The notes beneath the pieces were generated by a model. The model was not told where the DNA came from and did not search any database. It saw only the letters and a list, made by a program, of their open reading frames with translations. The position numbers and the translations under genes were made by a program. From Nageia nagi (lineage: Eukaryota > Pinophyta), in the NCBI GenBank assembly GCA_050084985.1, contig JBITNC010000002.1, forward strand, positions 12,462,001 through 12,526,000: a stretch of DNA of 64,000 nucleotides, in the 5' to 3' direction. Positions 10,772-22,759 of this stretch are shown one piece after another. Each line of letters starts with the position of its first letter. Position 1 is the stretch's first letter.

Positions 10772-11780
10772 AGTATTATCACTTTTGGAAAATTCAAGAA
10801 AGATAACGTCTCTTGCAAAGAGAAACTTCTTGTTTACCTCATCATAAAGCTTGTATCCCTTGGTAGTGTCTGAATAGCCCAAGAAAATACACTTTCAACT
10901 CTTAGCTTCAAGCTTGCTTCGTAGTTCCTTAGGTATAAGTGCATAACAGGTGGAACCAAAGATCCTGAGATGATGTACAGAAGGAATACGACCAAACCAC
11001 ATTTCAAATGGAGTCTTATCTTTGAGAGCATGAGAAGGAGATCTGTTTCTCAAATAAACAACACATTGAACTAAATCACCCCAAAAACATAATTTTGACA
11101 TTCTTGAAGAATATCATTGCATGGGCCATATTCAATAGAGTTCTGTTCAATCTTTCAGCAACCCCATTTTGTTGTGGGTTATAGGGAACAATAGTCTGAT
11201 GTTTAATCCCATATTGGTGTAAGTAAGATTTGAAGTCATTTGAAGTATATTCCCCCCCATTATCCGAACGAAGGATACCTATACGAGTATGAGCTTCATT
11301 TTCTATACTGACATGAAAGTCTTTGAATTTGGAAAAAGCTTCAGACTTATGTTTTAAGAAATAAACCCAAGACATCCTAGAATAATCATCAATGAATGTC
11401 ATAATATATCTATTTCCAGCTACAGAAGGAACAAAAAATGGACCACACAAATTGGAATGAACTAGTTCAAGTTTTCTACTGGCTCTCCATTGGGAATTTA
11501 TAAACGGTTGCTTGTGGTGCTTCCCTAGGATACAAGCTTCACAAGGGGCAATGTTCCTAGGTATTGTAGGCAAACCACTAAAACCTCATTTCTTTAAAAG
11601 ATGAAGGTCATCAAAATTAAGGTGCCCAAATCTAGCATGCCACAAAAGACTTGAGGGAAGTGTACCTTTTTCTTGATGTGTAAGGAATGCAAATTCCTTT
11701 GATCGAACAGAAGCACTAGTGAGTTTCAAAAGCTTTCCATCTTCCACACCAAGCATCACAACTTTGTTGTCAGGAGATTA
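10772..11780 (-). pseudogene. Copia A integrase
   Basis: Integrase inserts the cDNA into the genome. On the minus strand the GAG-pre-integrase part reads WHARFGHLN and CEACILGKHHKQPF (zinc-binding His/Cys), then LELVHSNLCGPF, YIMTFIDDYSRMSWVYF, GILRSDNGGEY and NPQQNGVAERLNRTL. Of the D-D-E triad the second Asp (SDNGG) and the Glu (AERLN) are present. The first position reads HSN where the family has HSD or HTD, so the first catalytic Asp appears lost. A TGA interrupts the pre-integrase part near 11585 (LLKK-stop-GFSGLP), and the C-terminal part changes frame between 10834 and 11101. The linker to RT is split by the miniature element. Confidence 0.92.
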
Positions 11781-12056
11781 TCATATTTCCACCTTGCCAT
11801 CGAACATATGGATGGTATGTCCTTGTTGTCGAACAAGAATAAGGGAAAGCAAATTTCTCCTCAATTCTGGAAGATAAAGTACATTTTGAAGCACAAAATC
11901 TAGAAATCCTAGTAGTTTAAGCCTGATTGAGCCAATTCCAGATGGATTAAGTTTTGATCGATCTACAAAGTAGACTGCACCATCAATATCTTCATTCAAT
12001 TCTTCAAAGAAATCCCTCTTGAAAGTCATGTGACATGTTGCTCCTGTATCAAGCAA
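11781..12056 (-). pseudogene. Copia A aspartic protease
   Basis: The frame opens MLDTGATCHMTFKRDFFEEL; D-T-G-A is the aspartic protease active site that cuts the gag-pol polyprotein, and NVLYLPELRRNLLSL is the usual downstream block of copia PR/pre-integrase. The Met is internal, not a true start. A stop just upstream (WLDA..., 'catcttacc' on the plus strand at 12061) separates it from gag. Confidence 0.88.
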
Positions 12057-12091
12057 CCATGCATCTTACCATGATGCATATGAAGTATTCA

Positions 12092-12988
12092 TTAGGTCAC
12101 TAAGACCAATGTTACATTCAGCTGTAACAAAATGAGCGGATGCAGAGTTCTTACTCTGATCACCTTGTTGCTCTTTCTTTTCAACAATTTTCTCCCATGG
12201 AATGTGACATGTGGTAGCTTCATGGCCTTTTCTATCGCATTGAGTGCAATATAAATTTGACTTCTCCCTTTTATCTCCATGACCTCCTTGATTTCTACCT
12301 CCTTTGCCTTTGAAATTTTTTCAACCAGACCTCTATTCCTACTATCTGCATAAGAAACATCATTCTTCTCTAACTGAGCATTGTAAACAATATCTGAAGC
12401 ATCATTAGTCTTCTTTCCAAAAGCTTTTTCATGCTCTGCAATCTTTTCTGACAAAGTTTTGAAGGTGAGGGTGGCTAATTGTCCACTCACTTGAAGTGAT
12501 TCAAGATAAGTTGAATATGTGGGATAGAGAGCTTTGATCAAGGCTGTAAGAGAAATATCAATTTCAACACCTGTAGCCTCGATATCATACATTATTGCAC
12601 TGATTTCTAAAATAAGTGCTATGGGATCATTATTTTGCAATTGCAAATTGAAGAGCTTTAACTGAAGTTGGATGAGTTCCAACGCTGAATGAGAGTCATA
12701 CAACTCTTTTAACTTTTCCAGTGCACTCCAAGCATCGTCAATTGAAGTGATATGTCAATTGACTTCTTCAAATATAGAAGCTGCTATTAGAGCATATGCT
12801 TTGCAATTCTTCATGTTCCAAACCACGAGCTCTTTGTCATCAGTTGGTTTGATGGGTTTGGTTTTGCCATCGCATATACCTTCCCAAAAATCATTGAAGA
12901 TGAGCATATTTTTTATCTTCCTATACCATTCTGACCAATGTTTTTGACCAGTCAAAATAACCCCAATAATGCTTACTAAGGAATGCAT
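12092..12988 (-). pseudogene. Copia A gag (UBN2-type capsid), stop and frameshift
   Basis: The gag protein packages the RNA. On the minus strand it starts MHSLVSIIGVILTGQKHWSE, followed by IKNMLIFNDFWEGI. A TGA lies at 12755-12757 in the same frame (EVN-stop-HITSIDDAWSALEKL). It goes on through LKELYDSHSALELIQLQLK, LYPTYSTYLESLQVSG and TLSEKIAEHEKAFGKK, which fit the UBN2 gag family. The CCHC zinc knuckle (CTQCDRKGHEATTC) is intact at 12207-12248 but in another frame, so a frameshift lies near 12320. Confidence 0.88.
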
Positions 12989-14929
12989 TTTGTAAGATGA
13001 AAAGTTATAAAATCACAAAATAAGTAGATAATTTACTATATTTGAAATACAAACAATCTTTGCTCAAACAAGGCAAAATGGAGCAAGATGATGTCAAATA
13101 TAGAAATCTACAAGTCTAAATCGATCCACATGCGATTGGTGCATTCATGAATATGTTGCTTAATGACCATTGGTGGATGGATATAATCAGGATCAAAGTT
13201 ATCTCTCTCTCTTGCTTCAATTGGTGCAGCTGAAGATACCCAGAATCCTGAATCTGACTCGAAGGCTGGAATATTGAGATTGGAACTTTGATCAACTGGT
13301 GCAACTGCTGGAATATACTCATCACTATCATTGATGATGATAATCTCAGGTGGATGTGGTGCTAGTGTGTATTTCTCAATTGAATTTTCTACAATCTCCT
13401 CAGGCTCATATTCTTCACTAGGAAATGGAGCACTATCAAAGTACTCGTTGTCTTCAAGGTCACCATCTTAGTGTACGTCAGGAGGAATAATTTATTGGTA
13501 TTGAATAACTATATTTTTGAGATCTTGAAGAACAACATCAATACTATACACTCTTACTTCTTCATCGAATTTTTCAGGATTTTCATTTTCAAGTATATTC
13601 ATAAGAATGGCATGACACCTGGTAGATCGTATCATGGCCAAAATATTTGAAAATTAAAAAATATTTTAATATAAAATTAAAATATTTAGTAACTTTAAAT
13701 ATTTAAATAAACCTAAAAATTTGAAATTAAATATTTTGGAGTACCAAAATATTTTATACACCTTATCACTCCAAAGACATTTAAAATATTTTGAAAATTA
13801 AGGAAATGATTCAAAATATTTAAATAAAAAATTAAATGCACCTCCTTTTAAAGCTAATGCTCTAAGTGTAGTTGGAGTGCAAAAGCGGGTAGTGGCAATG
13901 GCATAATATTCCCACGTCACTGGAAGAAGTAATGAGGAAAGTGAACGTCCAACTACTTTATTGCCAGCCTCCACACCACGTTCAGTTTGAGGTCACGTCA
14001 GCAGCAGTAATGAGGAAAATAAAATGAGCATGAGATAGGCCACGAAATGAGCTCCCACGTCTAATGTTCAGAAACCATGTTCAACAACACCTCGTTGCGA
14101 TTGGGATTGACAAGGGTTTCACATTATGTTTGGAGAGAGGAGCCACGAACTGCATAAGTAGGAGGGCTATGAGGGAAAACAAACTAAGCAGGAGTCCACG
14201 TTTGGATGGAAGGAGCCACAAAATACATAAGCAGGAGGGCTATGAGATGAAGGGGGCCACGTCTAGCATATAGAGTCCTCACGTACGTGAGACAGGAGCT
14301 GCACTTTTGCCAACCACAAGACAACCATAAAAGTCACACATTGACGAGAGAGCAGGAAAATGAACCATGAAAACTATTCGTGCACGTCCAGCCATAAACA
14401 AAAAAAAAATTGCACGTTAGATCCATGAACTGCTTAGAACATCCACGCAGGAAGATGAACCATGAACTAGAGGACCATGCAAGAGTCCACATCTGAAGTC
14501 TCACACCATCTCATGCCAAGCAATGATACGTTTGAAGTCTCACGTAGCTCACAACGAATAGGGTGCCCAACATTTACGTATTGAGTCAAGATGCCCACGA
14601 AATGCTGCTAACGACTCCCTAGATGCCCATAAACAAGAGTAGAGTCCACGATTGAAGACCCACGTACTGCTGCACCATGAATCACCACGGATGGCCACGT
14701 CTAGTGTTGTACCCATGAAATGCAATCCTTAATACATGCACACAAGCTGTTGGATGGGGTTTCATCAGTCTCTAAGGAGAACAGCAACCACCATTGAACC
14801 AGAATAGTCAAGCAACAATGTCCAGCAATAAACAACTCAAACTAATACACATGCATGTAGGTATTCATCACAATTTTTGCTGGAACAAATCACAGCAAAC
14901 TACAATGATGAATTTGCATGGAGTTTTCC
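12989..14929 (-). other. Long untranslated leader of copia A
   Basis: About 1.9 kb lie between the 5' LTR and gag with no gag-related coding sequence. The half near gag holds short frames only. 13640-13860 is very AT-rich. 13890-14730 is clearly richer in GC and has many CACG/CACGT words plus a 35-bp motif occurring twice (14139-14173 and 14212-14246, about 31 of 35 identical). Such leaders may hold packaging signals or an internal promoter; that is a guess. Confidence 0.7.
14278..14291. repeat. 14-bp perfect palindrome in the copia A leader
   Basis: CTCACGTACGTGAG reads the same on both strands and contains two overlapping ACGT cores, the centre of plant G-box type sites. It lies in the CACG-rich leader zone. 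Confidence 0.8.
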
Positions 14930-14931
14930 AA

Positions 14932-14951
14932 ATTCCTTGCTCTGATAACAA
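14932..14951 (-). other. Primer-binding site of copia A
   Basis: Directly inside the right LTR the plus strand has TTGCTCTGATAACA. The coding strand therefore reads TGTTATCAGAGCAAGG right after the LTR, close to the initiator-Met-tRNA primer site TGGTATCAGAGC. Confidence 0.8.
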
Positions 14952-15200
14952 TGCAGGAATGGATCATAAAACTCCAAGATATATTTACTCAAGAATAATT
15001 TACAATATATAGACCACAAAAGTGGTTAACTAACAAACTCCTAAAATGGTGCAACTAAGTGTACACCTCATCCTAACTAACTTACCTGCCTAAGCACTAA
15101 GCTAGAATTTCTCTAACTAACTTCAAATGACACTTGTCATTGACACATGTCTAATTTCTAAATATTTACAAATACCATAATAAGATTATGGTTTTTAACA
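14952..15200 (-). repeat. Copia A right LTR (5' LTR)
   Basis: 249 bp, TGCAGGAATGG...TTTTTAACA, the partner of 8233-8481, followed by the target duplication AATAG. Confidence 0.97.
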
Positions 15201-16439
15201 AATAGTACCCCTTTATCTTCACATGACTCCCTCAATATCTTGAAAATAAAATAGCTTAAGCATCATACATTCCAAAAAATAATTTAGAAACTTCTATAGT
15301 ACGAATTAAGATGGAGAGAAAGTACTTGGGATGCAAAGTTGAATTATGGAGAAGATATTATATTTTTGCTTCATGGACCAAAAGTAAATAATGGAGAGAG
15401 AGAGAGATATATCTTTATAATAAATCCAAAGGTATTTATAGGCATATTTTGATATAGTCCCTCCAAAAGTATATTTTGAGATACACTTTTTTTTTTACAC
15501 TTAAGAGTATCTTTTGAGTTCTTAATATCCATCCTTACTAGGTAATACCCATCCCTTTGGGTATTATTTTTTTTTTTCTATTCAAGGTGAGAGAGATTAG
15601 GTTAACCCTAATTTGTTCACATTACCAAAATGCCATCCCTTACCATAATAAGGCAAGTTTCCAAATGCTCTAATGAATCATGGGGGAAAGCCATAAGTCA
15701 ATTCCATAAAAATAAGTTTAATTAAATTGACTAACTTTTTCAGCAAAAAGTTATGGATTGTAGGCCTAAGAGTTTGAACTTGAAGCTCTAATACCAATGT
15801 AGTTCTCCACCTTACTTTCAACTTCATAAATTCTAAAAATTCAAACCTATTTTTTTATTTAAAATGAAATACTCGAATGATATAAGAATTGACTCAGGTG
15901 ATCCACATAAGCATGTCAATTTTGTTAGCTACCCACATCCATATAGAAATATTGGTAGAGTATAGAATAACTAACCCTCATTGAAAACTTTCTAGTACTC
16001 ACTCCACAACACTCATCCCATTAAGGAGATGCCTTGTAGGTGACCCAACCATTCCCATTCCATGAACTATGCAACAGATATTCTAGTCATGGTATTTTGG
16101 TTTCCTATATGGGGTCCATATAACCCGAGAGAATACTCTTCCATAAGGTTATACATCCTCACCCAATGTATGACCCTTTGATTGATAGGCGTAGATAGAT
16201 TGTCCTAGGAAATCATCCATATGAATGGATAACGTCATCGCCTATGAAACAATCATCATACACCTATATGTTAAACTGTAAGTAGTATGAATACTAAATT
16301 ACCATCACCTAGTAACCACGTTGGAAAAATAATTTTTTGGAGGACAAGATGAACTATCAATGATATTTTATAGTATTTTTGAATCTCAATACTCATATTG
16401 TAGGTGAAAAATGAAAAACTAGTAGAAGGTACTTTTGGA
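15201..16439. other. Unassigned intergenic DNA with a possible retroelement primer site
   Basis: No gene recognised. AAGCTCTAATACCAAT at about 15783-15798 is, on the minus strand, ATTGGTATTAGAGCTT, an initiator-Met-tRNA primer-site look-alike followed by TGTAG. It may mark the 5' end of another decayed minus-strand LTR element into which copia A inserted, but I found no matching second LTR in the window. Confidence 0.4.
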
Positions 16440-19400
16440 GAAAGTTTTTTATGTTCTTTGGTTGTAGTGAAGGTTTTGCAACTTAAGAATGTTGGAGAGA
16501 TTTGTCAAAATGTTTTCTTTGGGTACTAGAGGTTGTTGATGATGTATTGTATAGAATGTGTCAGTTTGGGGTAGTAGCACTCTAGCCTATGCTTAATTAT
16601 TGATTAATATACATCAAAGATCAAGTTGAAAGTTGGTGTTTCCCCACAATGGGATTGACCACTATAAATACCTATTTTATTTTATGGGTCAATGTAAGAA
16701 GTTGGGTCCACTTCATTTCCAAAAAGTGAAAGTATTTTCCTGATTTTCAGGTTTGGTCACATTGATCTCAAAATTTGAAGGACTTAGACATGGAATCTTG
16801 AAAAAGGTCATTATGATACAAAAGTAGTTCTTTGAGTCTAGTTTTATAATATATAATTTATTCCAATACCCAGGTAATAAAAATAAATTTTTAATGGGTA
16901 TAAATAAAAACTACTATTTATTTTGATATAACCTAAAGTATTTTTTTTAAATCATTTTGGAAAAAGATACCTGACATAATGAAGCTTGTCTTGGATATTT
17001 TTTCATATTTGTTTCATGAGTATAATATTTTTTATTAATTTTTATGGGTAATAATTACAATTTTGAAAAATGCTCATAACCGGCATGCATAATTTGACCT
17101 AAAGTTATCATTTTTCAATTTTTTTCTAATTTTTCTATAGAATTATCTAAAGGTTGTCCCTGTATATTTTTAGTTTTTGGCTTATTAATTACATAAAAAA
17201 TAGGATGAAAATTAACATTGTAAAATATTAAAATTTGTATTTAATATATCTTAAAAAATATAGGTTACAAGTAATTATAGATTGCATCATATCATAGCTA
17301 AGTTCATTTACGAGGCTTGTGTATCTAAGAAAGAAGATTTTAGAATTTGGAACTATTTCAATATAACCCTAAAATTAGAAAAAGAAGCAAAATACTACCA
17401 TGGATGAAGAATAAAAATGTTCAAAGATGAATATTTTAGAAGATTCCTTAATATGAAGAGTAATCTTATGTAACTTGTCATATTGATTTAAGGAAAACAT
17501 ATTCAAATTGGGGAGTAACAATAAACTAAGAAAATCAAAAGAACCTTTGATGGTTCAAACCCTTATTCGATGCCTTTCAAGGTTGAAGCTAAAGTTGAAA
17601 TTCCTACTTTTGGAGAAGTTAGTGCTAAGAAGTTGGACAATTGGTTAAAGTAGTTGGAGGTTTATTTCCAAGTTTAAGATGCAACCAATGGTAAAGAGGA
17701 ATTCTCTTTTTCTAGGCTCAAAATCATTTTACAAATAAACTCTTAGCACTATATTAGGTTTTTAATATAAACATATCTTGAGTGTCAATATTCCCTTTTT
17801 GTAGTGGAATGATTATTTGAACTCCATAAGTGTATATTCCCCTTGTTGTAATCTTCTCTATTTTCTTAGTTATATTTCTACTTTCCAATTTAATCTCACT
17901 TTAAATTTATTAAAACTCAATCAAATGAATCAATTTGATCTTGAGTCTTCTCAATATTGAAGTTGGTTTGTAGATAAATCTTGTTTGTTTCTTTTTCTAT
18001 GTTTTTCTTCCAATCAATTATAAATAGAAGGATTTCTTTTAGCTCCTCTTTTTTCTTTTTTTGATGTAAAATTGACTTGTATTAAAAATTGAAGTACATA
18101 AAAAAAAGTTGAATGATTTAACTCCAACTTTGATAGAATGATAGATGAATTTTTTGTATGAGATAATAAATATAATTTAAATATGATTCACCGTAAATCA
18201 ATAGTTTATAAATTTTTATGCTATTTACATAAATAATCAAAATAAATTATTTTGGAGAGCATTAATATCCGTCCACAAAGCATTGTAGATTACATTAAGT
18301 TATCTTTAATTGCTGCTCCCATTAAGAAAATCTAATGGAGAAAGATAAATAAAATAACATTTCCCATGTCTTCCTCGCCGTGCATTGGATAGTTCTTTCC
18401 CTCTTTTCAGAATCTAATGATTCTATCACAACTAAGTAGACTCTGAATATAGAAGGATGATTAGATGTATATTATCTATATTTTACAGCAACCTTCATAT
18501 ATTATATTTTACTGAACAATCCATATAATACTCTACAAGCTGTCATTCTTGGCTCTTCCACGGTCAATGGCACCAATGATGAAAGCGGTCAGATTTTCAA
18601 AGAATCCTCGTCTAAATACCTCATCACCATGTTTGATAAAACACAAGTTTTAGAAGAATTCTTTCACTTCCAAAGCCACGTGATGGAGGAGGGACTATAT
18701 GGGTATTAACACATCTAAAAATAATACTTAGCCGTATGATATGTTTAAAAATAAAACTTAGCGTTAGTATTGTTTTACAATAGCCAATAATGAAATTAGA
18801 TCTTATTTATTTAAAATATGAGGTAAAACTTATGTTTTAAAAATATAATTATGAATTTTGATTTGATTTTAATTGTACATATTTCTTTGATTAATTAACA
18901 TATAATATTATAGAAGATAAATAATATATAAAAATATAGATTGTTAGAATTTTTTAGTTATTGTTATCATTATTAATTTGGAATATATGAATTGTTTTCT
19001 GTATATACAATTTTTTAAGTACTTTTTAATGTAATATTATTTTAAATATTTCAATAAAAAAATAAAACCATTATCCTTTTACAATAATTTATATATTGAG
19101 AAATTGATGGTGAAATCTTTGAATTGTCATTATTTTATTTAAATATTTAAAATAATAATTGAAAGTATCAAAATAATTAATGGTGTTCTTAGAAGTATAT
19201 AATGAAAACTTCCAATCAATCTTATAGTTTAACTAGCATTTTCATTTGTATCAGGGGACAAAAAGTTTCTCCCTCATGGAATGGTTTATCCAACCAAACT
19301 ACCTTAGATTATTCTATGTTAATATTTCCATACATTTAATTAGCTAAATTGGTGGCTTCCCAAAAAATCTTATTATCACCTTTCGTACTTTAAAATAATT

Positions 19401-19443
19401 ATTTTTATCCTTTCACATAAATACTTTCTTTTTATTAGGTGAA
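16440..19443. repeat. Segment S2, copy 1
   Basis: It aligns in order with 61305-64000 (blocks at TGTCAGTTTGGGGTAGTAGCA, GAGGCTTGTGTAT, TAGGCTCAAAATC, CATTGTAGATTACATTAAG, AATCTAATGATTCTATCACA) with indels, including about 500 bp near 16690-17190 that the other copy lacks. The part from about 17820 to 18710 also aligns with 48340-49510. The three copies differ from one another much more than the two S1 copies do, so the duplication is older. It contains a possible small exon at 18512-18709. Confidence 0.8.
18512..18709 (+). pseudogene. Possible C-terminal exon relic, S2 copy 1 (unrecognised)
   Basis: I do not recognise the protein. The plus-strand frame reads NNPYNTLQAVILGSSTVNG, TNDESGQIFKESSS, KYLITMFDKTQVLEEFFHFQ, SHVMEEGLYGY and then TAA. 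The related stretches at 49318-49509 and 62958-63164 keep TNDE, ITxFDKT, LE and GxYG in the same frame, the third with a one-base deletion upstream. Differences between copies are not clearly biased to third codon positions, so conserved non-coding DNA or a decayed exon are both possible. Confidence 0.3.
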
Positions 19444-19559
19444 TAATATTTGTGATTAATTCTTCCGTCCAATGTTTAATCTTATAATCATCACACTTGT
19501 TTGAATATTGTATAAAGAGATAATATTTATGTGATAAAGTATGCCTCATTTTAGGCCTG

Positions 19560-19697
19560 AGGGGCCAGATGGAATGGTTAAATCTTGGCAGTCACCATAG
19601 TGAGGTCTCGATTTCAATTCTCAAGACTAAGTCAAGCGAGTGGGAGAGTAAGCTTCAAGCTAAATTCCATTGATTGCTAAATGTTGACCCAAATCCT
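19560..19697 (+). mobile_element. Possible tRNA-derived SINE fragment
   Basis: CCAGATGGAATGGTTAAATC followed 30 bp later by GAGGTCTCGATTTCAATTC resembles the A and B boxes of the internal RNA polymerase III promoter in plant SINEs (B box GGTTCGANTCC). The tail and target duplication are not visible because copia B begins at 19698. Weak call from box spacing only. Confidence 0.4.
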
Positions 19698-20720
19698 TGA
19701 AGATTTTGAAAAGAAGAGAACAAATAATGTGTATAGCCAGAGCATAGTGAGGCTAACCACAAGCGAAATAAATAAGATAAATTTGGAGACTAAAATATAT
19801 GTATTGCAAAGAAGTAAAATTTTTATAAGGTTCTCTTGGAGCTAACAAGAAAATATACACGGAGGTTTAGTCCGCTCCACCATCATCATCATTAGTTGTT
19901 GCATAGGCTATCTATACTTATACTAAGATAAAATATTATATGCCTACTACTTGATCAAAAAATAATTAAATGTAGCATGGCTCCATGCATGCATTCTATC
20001 ATCCTTTCTGCAAAGAGTACAGGAAGCCCATACCCTTGTATGCACGACATTTGAAAACACATTAAAAGGTTGCAGAAGGTAGATCAACCATTTTTGTACA
20101 AACACATTAATGTTGATGTTGAGAAACTAGTGTTAGCAATTGTGCATTTAATTCTAGAGTAGAAATACCTTTTCAAAGTGAAAATCTAGGTTCTGGTGCA
20201 AGAGGGAAGTGATAGCACAATAAGACCTGAGGTTTGGAGTGTAAAATGGTGAGGTTGCTCACCCAAAATGGTAGGCATTAATAATACTTGCAGTATAAAA
20301 TTCAAAATAATGCTCGAAGGTCAGTAGTGCCCAAAGATTACTAGAGCCTAGATTCTAGGGTATAAGGTTGGTGGACACTAAGTACCAAAGCTTGAGGGTT
20401 GTTATTTCTAAAAAAAGGAAATGGAGATGAAAATGCCTCAAGAGGAAGTCTCACTAGGATGAGATAGAGTAGTAACACCCAAATATGGAGAAGTAGGTCC
20501 TAGAAATGGAAAAATCTTGCTAGAATGAGATAAAGCTTGGGGAACACATCATGAAAGTAGAAATTAACACTCAAAGAATTGAAATGGAATAATACCCAAA
20601 AGTTGAATAGAGCCTGACACTTGGAATCACATAATTTTTGGAGGAAGAAATGGCATTCAAAATGAGAGATAAAGCTCAAAGTAATCTAATAATGCTCAAG
20701 ATGGAGATTAATAATTTTCA
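19698..20720 (-). repeat. Copia B left LTR (3' LTR)
   Basis: Aligns end to end with 24956-25958 with many substitutions and small indels. Shared blocks include ATATATGTATTGCAAA, ATTATATGCCT, CCATGCATGCATT and AAAATGGTGAGGTTGCTCACC. Confidence 0.92.
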
Positions 20721-20733
20721 ATCACCCCCTTAA
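20721..20733 (-). other. Polypurine tract of copia B
   Basis: ATCACCCCCTTAA follows the LTR on the plus strand, so the coding strand has TTAAGGGGGTGAT just upstream of the 3' LTR. Confidence 0.75.
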
Positions 20734-21438
20734 TCTCCATGATAAAATGAAAACAAAATGAGATTAATAAAAAGAAAGTTAAAAATATATGCAATATATA
20801 TAGAGTTTGGGTAGTATCATGTACTAGTCAAGGTTTGCCAACATTCCCCTTTGAATGTCTAAGTCTGAACTCCTAGTTGGCTATGAAGGTAGCAAAAATA
20901 ATCCCTAAGCAATGGCTTTGTAAAGATGTCTACAATTTGAGCATTAATAGGACAATGATGAAACTAGATAAATCCATCTTCATCCAAATCTCTCATAACG
21001 TGATAGTGTATATCAATGTGCATCATTTTTATATGAAACACATGGTTCTTGATCATATAAATCATGCTAATATTATCATAGTGCACTAAAATGGGGAGCT
21101 CAGTATCCATGCCCAAATCTTCAAATAAATGGGTAAGCTAAATGGCATGTGTGCAAGTGGAAAAGGTAGTAATATACTCAACTTCCATTGATGAAAGTGC
21201 AATAGTGGGCTACTTCTTACTACTCCATAAGACAAAGATTCTCTAAAGAAGAATCCATACCCTAACATGCTCTTCTAGTCATTAAGACATCCAACCCAAT
21301 CAACATCTGTATAGGCTTGAATCATTACCTAGTCAGAGGATTTATACCAAAGCCCATATTAGTGTGTGCCACTCACATAGCACAAGATTTGCTTGGATGC
21401 AATCTAGTGCATCTAATGTGGTGAGTGCATGAATTGGT
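20734..21438 (-). pseudogene. Copia B RNase H relic
   Basis: It lies between RT and the purine tract, where RNase H belongs. Minus-strand fragments such as the region complementary to 21240-21330 keep traces of the ...SDWVG.L.TRRS...GYGFFF type block, and 20950-21060 keeps the ...IHY.VIR.. HIK-type end. No long open frame survives. The 70-codon plus-strand frame at 20877-21089 is its shadow. Confidence 0.6.
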
Positions 21439-22420
21439 CTACTCTATTGTAGTAAACATGATGTTCAACTTGGTAGCCGTGAGATACATAAGGCTACCAA
21501 TTAAGGATTGGTACATAGTGGCATCAATGTGTGGAGAGGAGTCTTCCTTCAATAACTTGGCTCCAACAATAGATGGTGTATCAACGAGGTTGCAATTTTG
21601 CATCTTGAAGTGGGAAAACAAATCTTTCACATATTTGGACTTCGTAATCAAAATGCCACTAGAGGATTGCTTGACTTGTAAGCCAAAGAAATAATTCATC
21701 TCTCCAAGATTACTCATCTCAAATTCACTGATCATAGCATTCTTAAATTGATATATCATAGCATCAGAGGTGTTAATAAAAATGATATCATCCACATATA
21801 AGAATAGAATAAAGATTTTGCTACCTTCAACTTTTATGTAGAATGTACTTTCCATTGAGCATCTTTGATAACTATTTTTCTAAAGGTAACAATCAATCCA
21901 GATGTACCATGCCTGGGATGCTTGTTTAAGGCCATAGAGAAACTTTTTTAGCTTGTACACTTTGTAAGCTTGATTAGGAATAATAAATCCTTTAGGTTGC
22001 TTAACATAAACAACCTCTTTTAAATTTCCATTAAGAAAAGTGAATTTGACTTCCATGTAATAAACTATTAATCCCAAATGATAGGAAATTGGAAGCAGAG
22101 ATCTCACAATCTCTAGCTTGGCCACTAGGGAAAAGGACTCATCATAATCCAACCCTTCCTTCTGAGCATATCCTTTAGCAACTAGATTAGCTTTATGCTT
22201 TGTAATACTCCCATCAGTATTATGCTTCCATTTGTAAATTCACTTGACACCAATTACCTTTTTATCTTTGGGAGAAAATACAAGCTCCCATGTGTCATTC
22301 TTTTAGATTTGTTTAATCTCATCTTCCATGGATTTCTTCAAATCCTCATTGGCAATAGCTTCAGTATATGAGGAAGGCCCAAAAAATGAAGCCATTAATG
22401 CATAAGAGATATTTACCTCT
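21439..22420 (-). pseudogene. Copia B reverse transcriptase
   Basis: Minus-strand pieces 21880-22152 (MDYDESFSLVAKLEIVRSLL, FTFLNGNLKEVVYVKQPKGF, FLYGLKQASQAWY) and 21439-21855 (ILFLYVDDIIFIN, FEMSNLGEMNYFFGLQV, ATMYQSLIGSLMYLT) cover the RVT_2 domain including the YVDD box. They are separated by a break near 21860-21880. Upstream, around 22190-22260, VYKWKHNTDGSITKHKA-type sequence continues the domain in broken form. Confidence 0.88.
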
Positions 22421-22759
22421 TAATTTTTAGCTCTAGTTTGTGATTAGGTTATTCTTTTGTTTAGCTTTTTATTCAACATCAATGATGGAGGATGATAACA
22501 GTAACTTGTCCACTTATTTTTGGCTAGTGGAGTATGACCAATAGGAGATTGGTTTGGTTGTGCCTTCTATGCTAAGTTGGTGGCTGGTGAAGATGGTGAT
22601 GAAGGTTGAGGAAGAGGAGGTGCAGTAGTATGAGGAGGTTCACAAGATTCATTAAGTTGGAATCCAATAGTGGTGTCTTCAGCATCATTTTCTTGATTAG
22701 TTGTGTCCCCTTCTTCAAAAATTACATCTTTGCTAATGTGAATCTTACCACTTAGTGGA

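Larger units (their letters stand above)
8233..15200 (-). mobile_element. Ty1/copia retrotransposon A, complete structure, inactive
   Basis: Two 249-bp LTRs (8233-8481 and 14952-15200), each TG...CA, differ at about five positions, so the insertion is young. The flanks carry a perfect 5-bp target duplication, AATAG, at 8228-8232 and 15201-15205. On the minus strand the order is LTR, primer site, long leader, gag, protease, integrase, RT, RNase H, purine tract, LTR, which is the copia order. Coding regions are broken by several in-frame stops and a frameshift, and a 269-bp miniature LTR element has inserted between integrase and RT. The element therefore cannot move by itself. Confidence 0.97.
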
